The notes under the pieces: generated by a model
Databases searched by the model: none
The model's input: only the letters and a program-made list of their open reading frames with translations
Told to the model about the DNA's origin: nothing
NCBI GenBank assembly: GCA_947365485.1
Contig: CANAXK010000089.1
Location: forward strand, 1-7,357
Length of the DNA stretch: 7,357 bases
Origin: an uncultured bacterium
GTDB lineage: Bacteria > Cyanobacteriota > Vampirovibrionia > Gastranaerophilales > Gastranaerophilaceae
Reading direction: 5' to 3'
Shown: piece by piece, positions 1-6,202 of the stretch
Layout of the letters: every line of letters begins with the position of its first letter
Position numbering within the stretch: the stretch's first letter is position 1
Position numbers and translations under genes: made by a program

Positions 1-196
1 TTTGAGTGTATTCAAGCTTATCTTCTCTTGATAACCAGCCTAAGCCCATTTCAGCGAAGTTTTCGTTCAAGCTAAGGTCTTTTTTCATTTTGTTGATAGA
101 AACTTCACCTTTGTTTGAAAGGTAGTTGTAAATCTGACCAGCTGATTCAATAATTTGATCTTGGATTCCTTTTTTTTCTTCTCTAACTTTTGCCAT
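1..196 (-). CDS. Winged helix-turn-helix protein, DUF2582 family (partial, C-terminus outside window)
   Basis: The frame starts at the ATG at 196 and runs leftwards off the window, giving 65 residues that begin MAKVREEKKGIQ. Residues 12-62 match what I know of the DUF2582 winged-helix family: an 'ESAGQIYNYL' first helix, 'KGEVSINKMKKDL' as the helix-turn-helix entry, and the hallmark 'GLGWLSREDKLEY' at 51-63. Members are small putative nucleic-acid-binding proteins of unknown target, so a DNA-binding role is inferred from the fold. The start is set by AAGGAG placed 7 bases upstream. Codon choice is strongly skewed: all five Asn are AAC and all three Tyr are TAC, although the surrounding DNA is AT-rich. 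This suggests strong expression. It is divergent from the helicase gene. The C-terminal part cannot be judged. Confidence 0.85.
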   Translation of the reverse strand, partial: MAKVREEKKGIQDQIIESAGQIYNYLSNKGEVSINKMKKDLSLNENFAEMGLGWLSREDKLEYTQ

Positions 197-203
197 TTTA
201 AAT

Positions 204-209
204 CTCCTT
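204..209 (-). promoter_or_regulatory. Strong ribosome binding site of the winged-helix gene
   Basis: The minus strand reads AAGGAG, within the longer purine run AAGAAGGAGA, exactly 7 bases before the ATG at 196. This is near-ideal sequence and spacing and fixes the start of the leftward gene. Confidence 0.85.
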
Positions 210-243
210 CTTAAATAGTGTGTATGTAATAGCTTACCCGTTT

Positions 244-272
244 ATTGTATAAAAAATTTTCGCATTTGGCAA
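244..272 (-). promoter_or_regulatory. Sigma70-like promoter for the winged-helix gene
   Basis: On the minus strand, TTGCCA (272-267) and TACAAT (249-244) are separated by exactly 17 bases. Each differs by one base from the consensus TTGACA or TATAAT. Transcription would start near 237 and give a leader of about 40 nt carrying the strong ribosome binding site. The match to consensus is seen directly; activity is inferred. Confidence 0.6.
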
Positions 273-295
273 TAGTTTTGAACCCTGTTTATGAT
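266..295 (+). promoter_or_regulatory. Sigma70-like promoter for the helicase gene, overlapping the divergent one
   Basis: TTGGCA (266-271) and TATGAT (290-295) are 18 bases apart on the plus strand. Transcription would start near 302, leaving a very short leader of about 13 nt before the ATG at 315. The -35 box lies on the same bases as the -35 box of the divergent promoter. A second AT-rich hexamer, GATAAT (293-298), could serve instead but would give a 21-base spacer. Confidence 0.45.
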
Positions 296-307
296 AATAT
301 AGTCTAT

Positions 308-313
308 AAGGAG
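308..313 (+). promoter_or_regulatory. Ribosome binding site unusually close to the helicase start
   Basis: AAGGAG ends one base before the ATG at 315. Usual spacing is about 5-9 bases. No other ATG, GTG or TTG in this frame lies within a better distance: codons 2-6 are TTA, TTA, AAT, TTT, ATT. Either the start works inefficiently from this close site or a non-canonical start is used. Confidence 0.5.
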
Positions 314-314
314 T

Positions 315-3300
315 ATGTTATTAAATTTTATTAAAGTCGATTTTCAAACTAAAGTATTAGTTGAAAAATATCTGGAGCTTATCTCTCAAGGTGCCAAACC
401 CTCTGAGATACTGGTTTTTGTACCTAATTCTACATTAAAAAAACAATTTAGTGACAAAATCCTTGATGAAATAAAAATCGACGGCATTGAAAAACTAAAT
501 ATCCACTCTTTTTTCTCAATTGTATACAATACTCTTGTTGAAAACTGGTGCTTTGTTGAAAACTCTATTCCGGGAGAAAAATCTTTTATACTCCCAAACC
601 TTGTAGGACTTGAGGTTTCACAGTTTTTACTGAAAGATATTCTTAAAACAGTGGAAGTAAAAGGATATAATTCAAAAAAATCCCTGCTACATCAGATATT
701 CAGAAGATATTCTTTGATTGTTCAAAACCACCTGACTAACGAGGATGTTAAAGAACGCTCAAAGATTCTGAAAGAATCCTTTGCTGATGATGCAGAACTG
801 ATTATTAAAAAACTCCTTTCATCAACTCTTAAAACCAGAAGCCTCGACTATTTGAGGCAAACCCTTATTTTTAACCATGTCTATAAACATACGGATTATT
901 TTAAAGATGTAAAATATTTGCTCGTGTCTGACGCGGATGAAATGACGCCCGTTTGCTTCGATTTTATCAGCTACCTGAAACCGCAGCTTGAAGACTGGTT
1001 GATTTGTTTTGATTCAATGGGCTCAAGCAGGTGCGGGTATTTGAGCGCTGATACGTCGGTTGAATATAAGCTTAAGAAAATTTTTGAAGAAGAAGTTGAA
1101 GTTTTTGAGCATGTCGCTGATAAAAATTCTGAAATAATTTTTTCTAACATCTTAGAAGACAAACATGAAAGATTGGAAAATTTTACATTAACCGCGCTCT
1201 CAAAACGCGCAGAGATTCTGGATTACACAATTGAGAAGATACAAAACTTATTCAAAAAAAATGTTCCGGCATGCGAGATTACAATAATTACTCCACTTCA
1301 AGATGACATGCTAAGATTCACACTTGAAGAGAACCTGAAAAAGTCATGCAATCTTTTGTTTCTATCTGGAAGTGAAAAACTGATTGATAATCCGCTTGTT
1401 AAAGCGAGTCTGAATATCTTGAAACTCATGCTCGAGATTGAAATCTCAGAGATGGACTTGAGAGTGATTCTCTCTGAATATGTGGGAATCCCGATTAAGT
1501 ATTGCTACAAAATCCTTGAAGTCTATAAACAATCTAAACTGCTTCCGCTTATGGAACTCGATTGCTATAACGATAAGTACCAGAAATTCTATGAAGCGTT
1601 TGAGGAAATCAAGGTCAAAGACACAAAACTTTCTAATAAAGTTTATGAGATGTTTTACCGCGTGGTTGATTATGTTGATGAAACCAAAATCAATAAGTTT
1701 AATTTCTTTATAAAACAGCTGCGCGATTTTGAAAAAGTTCTCGGAGAAAAAGTTGTAATCGAAAGGGCTTCGGATATCATTGTTCAGATTGAAAACTCTA
1801 TTATTGCCGAGAACCCGAGCTCGAGCCTTGAAATCCAAAAAGACGACCTTGTAATTGCAACCCCGCAGAAGATTATTGATAACAAGATTTCTACAAAATA
1901 CCAGTTCTGGCTCGATGTCTCCCATTCAGACTGGGTTAAAACAGATACCGGTCCTCTGTATAACGCATGGGTGTTTCAGGCTGACTGGACAAAAGACGAA
2001 TACACGGTTGAGGATGATATTTTCCTGTCACGGCAAAAGACTGCAAGGATTTTGAGAAAACTTCTGCTTCTTGCGCGCGAACATATCTGGGCATGCTCAA
2101 GCCTGTTTGACCCTGCCGGTGTTGAAAACCTTGGCGGGATTGAAGCTTACCTCTCCGGCATGGAAGACAATGAGCAGACTGAAACCAAACCGGCGTTCAA
2201 GATTACACCGCGTGATGATCAAAAACCTGTCCTTGATTATAAACAGGGCTCAATGGCGATTTCAGCGGTACCGGGTGCGGGGAAAACAACTATCCTACTT
2301 GCACTTATTATCAAACTGATTGAACGAGGTGTTGTTCCTACAAATATTTTTGTTCTGACCTATATGGACTCTGCTGCCAGAAATTTTAGAGAAAGAATCA
2401 AAAACATGTGCCCGAACTCTACCCTGCTTCCTAATATAAGCACGATTCATGGCCTTGCGCTTAAAATAATAAAAGAAAACTCCAATTTTGAGCGGCTTAA
2501 TCTTTCTTCTGATTTTGATATTTGCGATGACACCCAGAGAATGCGGATAATAAAAGGAATCGCAGGAAAATTTACAAAGACCGAACTAGAAGAATTTGAC
2601 CGCGCGATTTCTGTGCTCAAACTTCAGGAAGGCAACATTGATACGCCCTCGAGCGATAAGAAAATAGAAAAATTCAAAACTTTCTTTAAAGAATACCAGA
2701 CGCAGCTTCGTGAAGCCAACGTGATTGACTATGATGACATTTTGATAATGTCAGTTAAGCTTCTGGAGAACAATCCGGATATTTTAGAATATTATCAGAA
2801 TATTTGCGAATACATTATTGAGGACGAAGCGCAAGACTCATCAGGCGTTCAGCAGAGGCTAATTGGGCTTTTGAGCGGAAAGCACAAAAACTTAATCCGA
2901 TGCGGTGATATTAATCAGGCAATCACAACGACTTTTTCTAACGCTGATGTTGAAGGATTCAGGGCGTTTATTAAAAACGCTGAAACAACGGTTGAGATGA
3001 ACCACTCCCAGCGCTGCACGCAGGATGTCATGACTCTGGCTAACAATCTTGTTAATTACGGGAACGAGATTCTTCCAAAGGCGTTTTTTACAAGCTACAT
3101 GCAGGGGGTTGAGGGTAAAAATCCGGTGAGCGAGAACGCGATTTTCTCCAGGGTTTTTGAGAACTCTTTTGCAGAGCGGAATTTTATTCTGAAAGAGATA
3201 AAAAATATTCTTACGCGTGATAAAAACGCAACAGTCGGAATCCTTTTGAGGAATAATTTTCAGGTTGCAAGTTGGGCAAGCTTTATTAACGATTCTGGAT

Positions 3301-4133
3301 TGAAAAGCATTACAAGGAGCGAGTCTCTCGGGCAGAAAGGCGTGTTTAACACGATTTTTTCTATACTCAAATTTATCCGGACGCCGTTTGACAACGAGGT
3401 GGTTGTATCGACTTATGAAACGCTTGCAGAACTCGGGTTTTATAAGCCCCGGCTCCAGTTGGAAATCAGGGCATGTGAAACACCGTTTATCCAAAAAGAC
3501 GGGGATGATATTGAATCAGGCGACCTGTCGCAATTTTTGTGGGACATGCAGTACTGGCTTAATTCTTCGACTTTGCCGCTCGAAGAGCTTGTTATAAGAA
3601 TCGGGCTTTTCTATTACACAAGCGATATTGAAAAATCTAACGTGTATTTGATTGCAACGCTTGTAAAGAGGCTTAATTCTTCCGGAAAATTTGACCTCAC
3701 GCTCCAAAGGCTTGAGGAGCTTTCCAAAAAGCCGTCTCTAAGCGGGTTTAAGTTCTTTTCCGAAGAAGAGGACAAGGATGCGATGAAGGGTAAGGTTCAG
3801 ATAATGACCCTGCACAAATCAAAGGGCGATGAGTTTGAGTACGTATTTTTGCCGGAGTTATCTGAGAAAAATCTTTCAATAGATGTTGCGCAGGCAAAGC
3901 TTAAAGCTTCATCGTTGTTTATGGAGGAAGTAAAGTCGTTCAACCCGAAATACAGGCGCAAATCGGAGCTGGAGCTCAAGGAATTTAATTCCGAAGAGAC
4001 GCTAAGGCTGCTTTATGTTGCGATAACGCGTGCGCAAAAGAAGCTGTTCATTACGGCTGCTTCTAAGACCAAGGCGTTTGGAAAAGAGGTTACGCAGGAG
4101 CCGAGTGTGATTTTTGGGAGTGTGTTGGATTGA
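315..4133 (+). CDS. UvrD/PcrA-like superfamily 1 DNA helicase fused behind a degenerate helicase domain
   Basis: This 1272-residue protein is likely a cytosolic ATP-driven DNA-unwinding enzyme of repair or recombination. The C-terminal half (about 631-1272) carries the full SF1A motif set: Q-motif Gln636, Walker A GAGKTT (654-659), Ia LTYMDSAARNFRER (681-694), Ib TIHGLA (710-715), II DEAQD (837-841), III GDINQAI (864-870), MNHSQR (894-899, at the usual NYRS site), IV VGILLRN (974-980), V TLHKSKGDEF (1165-1174) and VI LLYVAITRA (1232-1240). The N-terminal half (1-613) follows the same order without catalytic residues. It has no Walker A, LVFVPNSTLKKQF (33-45) for Ia, HSFF (64-67) for Ib, DADE (206-209) at motif II, ITIITP (322-327) for IV, and RILRKLLLLARE (578-589) for VI. 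The protein stops just after motif VI, so there is no RecB/AddA-type nuclease. This layout recalls the inactive helicase folds of AddB and RecC, but here joined to the active partner. The specific role is unknown. Confidence 0.9.
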   Translation: MLLNFIKVDFQTKVLVEKYLELISQGAKPSEILVFVPNSTLKKQFSDKILDEIKIDGIEKLNIHSFFSIVYNTLVENWCFVENSIPGEKSFILPNLVGLEVSQFLLKDILKTVEVKGYNSKKSLLHQIFRRYSLIVQNHLTNEDVKERSKILKESFADDAELIIKKLLSSTLKTRSLDYLRQTLIFNHVYKHTDYFKDVKYLLVSDADEMTPVCFDFISYLKPQLEDWLICFDSMGSSRCGYLSADTSVEYKLKKIFEEEVEVFEHVADKNSEIIFSNILEDKHERLENFTLTALSKRAEILDYTIEKIQNLFKKNVPACEITIITPLQDDMLRFTLEENLKKSCNLLFLSGSEKLIDNPLVKASLNILKLMLEIEISEMDLRVILSEYVGIPIKYCYKILEVYKQSKLLPLMELDCYNDKYQKFYEAFEEIKVKDTKLSNKVYEMFYRVVDYVDETKINKFNFFIKQLRDFEKVLGEKVVIERASDIIVQIENSIIAENPSSSLEIQKDDLVIATPQKIIDNKISTKYQFWLDVSHSDWVKTDTGPLYNAWVFQADWTKDEYTVEDDIFLSRQKTARILRKLLLLAREHIWACSSLFDPAGVENLGGIEAYLSGMEDNEQTETKPAFKITPRDDQKPVLDYKQGSMAISAVPGAGKTTILLALIIKLIERGVVPTNIFVLTYMDSAARNFRERIKNMCPNSTLLPNISTIHGLALKIIKENSNFERLNLSSDFDICDDTQRMRIIKGIAGKFTKTELEEFDRAISVLKLQEGNIDTPSSDKKIEKFKTFFKEYQTQLREANVIDYDDILIMSVKLLENNPDILEYYQNICEYIIEDEAQDSSGVQQRLIGLLSGKHKNLIRCGDINQAITTTFSNADVEGFRAFIKNAETTVEMNHSQRCTQDVMTLANNLVNYGNEILPKAFFTSYMQGVEGKNPVSENAIFSRVFENSFAERNFILKEIKNILTRDKNATVGILLRNNFQVASWASFINDSGLKSITRSESLGQKGVFNTIFSILKFIRTPFDNEVVVSTYETLAELGFYKPRLQLEIRACETPFIQKDGDDIESGDLSQFLWDMQYWLNSSTLPLEELVIRIGLFYYTSDIEKSNVYLIATLVKRLNSSGKFDLTLQRLEELSKKPSLSGFKFFSEEEDKDAMKGKVQIMTLHKSKGDEFEYVFLPELSEKNLSIDVAQAKLKASSLFMEEVKSFNPKYRRKSELELKEFNSEETLRLLYVAITRAQKKLFITAASKTKAFGKEVTQEPSVIFGSVLD

Positions 4134-4137
4134 ATTT

Positions 4138-4141
4138 GGAG
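4138..4141 (+). promoter_or_regulatory. Ribosome binding site of the small HTH gene
   Basis: GGAG lies 5 bases before the ATG at 4147 and just after the helicase stop at 4131-4133. It favours the ATG at 4147 over an upstream in-frame TTG at 4114, which has no comparable site. Confidence 0.6.
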
Positions 4142-4146
4142 TAATT

Positions 4147-4356
4147 ATGGATGTAAAGAGCGAACTAAAAAGTATTATAGCCAGAAAAGCTACGACCCTG
4201 AAAAAGGTGTGCGAGCTTATTGAGCAAAAGCAAAATAGAAAAGTTGTGCCCAACAATATTACAAACAAGCTAAGACGTAGCACAATAAAGTTCGACGAGG
4301 TTCAGGAAATACTCGATGTTATTGGATATCATATAGAATTTGTTGAAAATAAATAG
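4147..4356 (+). CDS. Small HTH-like protein (69 aa), possible transcriptional regulator
   Basis: The protein is short and basic-acidic and looks fully helical, with the pattern of a compact lambda-repressor/XRE-like helix-turn-helix. It has an initial helix (2-14), a 'TLKKVCELIEQ' helix (17-27), a putative recognition helix 'PNNITNKLRRSTI' (35-47), and a closing 'FDEVQEILDVIGYHIEF' helix and strand (49-65). The phrase N-K-L-R-x-x-T-I-K-F followed by E-I-L-D-x-I-G-Y is typical of small bacterial and phage-like HTH proteins, where it follows the recognition helix. I know the type but cannot name the exact family. It starts 13 bases after the helicase stop, with its own GGAG, so it is probably cotranscribed with the helicase. 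It could be an autoregulator of that transcript or simply a passenger; nothing in the sequence decides. Confidence 0.7.
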   Translation: MDVKSELKSIIARKATTLKKVCELIEQKQNRKVVPNNITNKLRRSTIKFDEVQEILDVIGYHIEFVENK

Positions 4357-4358
4357 CT

Positions 4359-5237
4359 TTAAAACGCTCCGCGAATATCAGTGTATTCGACTTCTGAAAA
4401 CGAGTTTAGTTTTGAGTTTGCCAAAACACTGACTTTTATATCCCCGTTTCGTTCGGGTTTGTATACCGCAGCTTGCTGATATCCATACTTGTCTGCTAAA
4501 ATTTTGAATAATTCGTTAATTGTGCACTCTGTGTTTGTGGAAACATTTATTGTCTCATTTTTTACATCAGAAATAGCCAGATTGCACGTGATTTTCGCAA
4601 TGTCTTTGACGTAAATGAAATCCCGTATTTGTTCTCCATCGCCAAATATTGTGACTGGCAAATTGTTTTTCATTGCGTTTTCAAATATCGTGACGACTCC
4701 CGCCTCTCCATGCGCGGTCTGGCGCTCGCCAAATACATTTGAGAACCTGAATATAATATAGTCAACTCCGGAGTTTTCTATGTACTTTTCCATTGTGAGT
4801 TTTGAGATTCCATAGTTTGAAATCGGAATCGTTGGATGAGCTTCGTCCACCGGTAAGTATTGAGGCTCTCCGTAAACAGCAGCGGATGAGGCTGCGAGTA
4901 TTTTCTTAACCCCGTATGCTTTGCAATATTTAAGCACATTGAGCGTGCCAATGATATTGATATGGGCATCACCAATCGGGTCTTTTGTTGCATTCGGAAC
5001 ACTAACCTGCGCCGCAAGGTGGATAACTATTTCAGGGGTTTCTGCTGAAAAAATCTGTTCCAGCTCTGCGGATGTTATGTCGCAGTTGTAGAATCGGGCT
5101 TTGCTGTTGATGTTCTTTTCCTGACCTGTGGTAAGGTTGTCAACAATAATAACCTCGTATTCTTTTTTGATAAATTCGTCTGCAATATGCGAACCTATAA
5201 ATCCGGCTCCGCCTGTTATTAATATTTTTTTGTCCAT
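4359..5237 (-). CDS. NAD-dependent epimerase/dehydratase, UDP-glucose 4-epimerase-like
   Basis: This is a 292-residue extended short-chain dehydrogenase/reductase, cytosolic, that probably interconverts UDP-hexoses at C4 for glycan synthesis. Visible marks are the NAD-binding GGAGFIGS (9-16, Gly9/12/15), Asp33 at the end of strand 2 for the adenine ribose, HLAAQ (73-77), the catalytic Ser117/118 in 'AASSAAVYG', the YxxxK pair Tyr142/Lys146, and the family's GDGEQIRDFIYVKDIA segment. I chose the ATG at 5237 because it places the Rossmann strand at the N-terminus as in the family. A GTG at 5303 in frame would add 22 unlikely residues and overlap the upstream gene by 85 bases. The chosen start overlaps the GT8 gene by 19 bases, which suggests translational coupling. 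The C-terminus ends at 'YTDIRGAF', short of the usual final helix by perhaps 15-20 residues. Substrate cannot be read from sequence; UDP-glucuronate or UDP-GlcNAc epimerase are alternatives. Confidence 0.85.
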   Translation of the reverse strand: MDKKILITGGAGFIGSHIADEFIKKEYEVIIVDNLTTGQEKNINSKARFYNCDITSAELEQIFSAETPEIVIHLAAQVSVPNATKDPIGDAHINIIGTLNVLKYCKAYGVKKILAASSAAVYGEPQYLPVDEAHPTIPISNYGISKLTMEKYIENSGVDYIIFRFSNVFGERQTAHGEAGVVTIFENAMKNNLPVTIFGDGEQIRDFIYVKDIAKITCNLAISDVKNETINVSTNTECTINELFKILADKYGYQQAAVYKPERNGDIKVSVLANSKLNSFSEVEYTDIRGAF

Positions 5238-6202
5238 AAAACAGTCTCTCTCAACTTTTGCTTTTTGTGCCTCAAATTCTTTCGAACCCGTTTTATCGGA
5301 CACAAAAGTATGAGCAAGCTTAGTAATAATATTTTCAACTTTGTCTTTCTATAATACGACTTATCTCTGTTATTGAATACAGAGCTTAGCAAATATTCCC
5401 TATAGTAGCCTGGAATTTCGCTAATATCTCTATTCCAGATTTTCGCCCGCTCACCTGCGTAATGGATAATTAAAGGATTGGCTTTTGCGTCTAATAACTC
5501 TTTTTCTCCCTGTGCTCTTGATAACCACGGATACTCTCTTGCAGTGGATATATCTTCTGCGTCGTATATGTTTTCTAAGACGCAATAACTAAACGGCACC
5601 GGCATGATTTTGTCAGCAGCAAGGTTCAAAATATCTAAGTCAAACATTTTTAGCCTGTCCCGATATTCTCTTATAATATCCCAAAACCGCAGGGCCAACT
5701 TTTTTTCTCTCCACAGCTTCGTGTTAACCAGCATAAACCCCGGCATGTAAATATATGGTTTTGTATTCTCGTCAAAATGTGTATGAATCCCGTTTTGCTC
5801 ATCTTGCCTTTCTGCAATGATTCCGCCCCAATCCGCATCTTCCATGTCCTGATTAAAGATTTCTGATAAATCACCTCTGAACAGAACATCCACATCAGAC
5901 CAGATAACTTTGTCATACTCAGGCAGCAAATCTGCGATAAGCAAACGGTAATATGTTGCAAGCCCGCTCCAGCCAATCGGCACATCCTTAAACTGCTTTT
6001 CTTCAACTTTTATCCAGCGAATATTTGCAATAGTGCTGAATTTTTTCATTGTTTTCTTCTTGAGCCCGCCATGAAAAACTATGATTTCGTATTCAGTACC
6101 CTCTTTTTTTGTGTCCAGCAATGATTTTATTGCAATGCTGGCAGGCAGTGCGTAATTGTCGTCAAAAGCAAATACTATTGGAATTTTCTTAGTGTTCATC
6201 AT
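5219..6202 (-). CDS. Glycosyltransferase family 8 (LPS/surface glycan hexosyltransferase)
   Basis: This 327-residue GT-A-fold retaining glycosyltransferase likely adds a glucose or galactose from a UDP-sugar to lipopolysaccharide core or another surface glycan at the inner face of the membrane. The GT8 marks appear in order: 'IPIVFAFDDNYALPASIAI' (7-25), 'ATYYRLLIADLLP' (82-94), the metal-binding DVD (103-105) in 'VIWSDVDVLF', 'YMPGFMLVNTKLWRE' (152-166), 'FDLDILN' (187-193, family DQDxLN) and 'HYAGERAKIW' (247-256, family HYxGxxKPW). Residues 289-316 are hydrophobic then strongly basic (KILLLSLLILLCPIKRVRK), a membrane-associating tail seen in this family. The start is the first of two tandem ATGs, 9 bases after AGGGA. 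It overlaps the upstream glycosyltransferase by 14 bases and the downstream epimerase by 19, so the three are one operon. The epimerase may make its donor. The acceptor is unknown. Confidence 0.9.
   Translation of the reverse strand: MMNTKKIPIVFAFDDNYALPASIAIKSLLDTKKEGTEYEIIVFHGGLKKKTMKKFSTIANIRWIKVEEKQFKDVPIGWSGLATYYRLLIADLLPEYDKVIWSDVDVLFRGDLSEIFNQDMEDADWGGIIAERQDEQNGIHTHFDENTKPYIYMPGFMLVNTKLWREKKLALRFWDIIREYRDRLKMFDLDILNLAADKIMPVPFSYCVLENIYDAEDISTAREYPWLSRAQGEKELLDAKANPLIIHYAGERAKIWNRDISEIPGYYREYLLSSVFNNRDKSYYRKTKLKILLLSLLILLCPIKRVRKNLRHKKQKLRETVLWTKKY

Noticed and set aside
1446..1925. A 159-codon minus-strand open frame in the pseudo-helicase half
   Set aside because: It is antisense to a continuous coding frame and shows no domain or ribosome binding site that I can see.
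315..2200. Reading the N-terminal half as a true AddB subunit
   Set aside because: AddB carries a C-terminal nuclease with a four-Cys iron-sulfur cluster. I see neither here, so only the inactive helicase fold is comparable.
2892..3494. A 200-codon open frame on the minus strand inside the helicase gene
   Set aside because: It lies wholly antisense to conserved helicase segments (motif III to the 2B region) and its translation shows no recognisable domain. It is a shadow frame.
3800..4133. A RecB/AddA-type PD-(D/E)XK nuclease at the helicase C-terminus
   Set aside because: The protein ends about 30 residues after motif VI, leaving no room for such a domain.
4114..4146. An upstream TTG start for the small HTH gene
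   Set aside because: It would overlap the helicase end by 20 bases and has no suitable ribosome binding site, while GGAG sits 5 bases before the ATG at 4147.
4002..4283. A hydrophobic, membrane-like 93-residue frame on the minus strand over the small HTH gene
   Set aside because: Antisense reading of Lys- and Glu-rich codons (AAA, GAA) automatically gives Phe- and Ser-rich hydrophobic sequence. The plus-strand gene has a good ribosome binding site and fold pattern.
5238..5303. A GTG start at 5303 for the epimerase
   Set aside because: It adds 22 hydrophilic residues before the Rossmann strand, unlike the family, has no ribosome binding site, and would overlap the GT8 gene by 85 bases.
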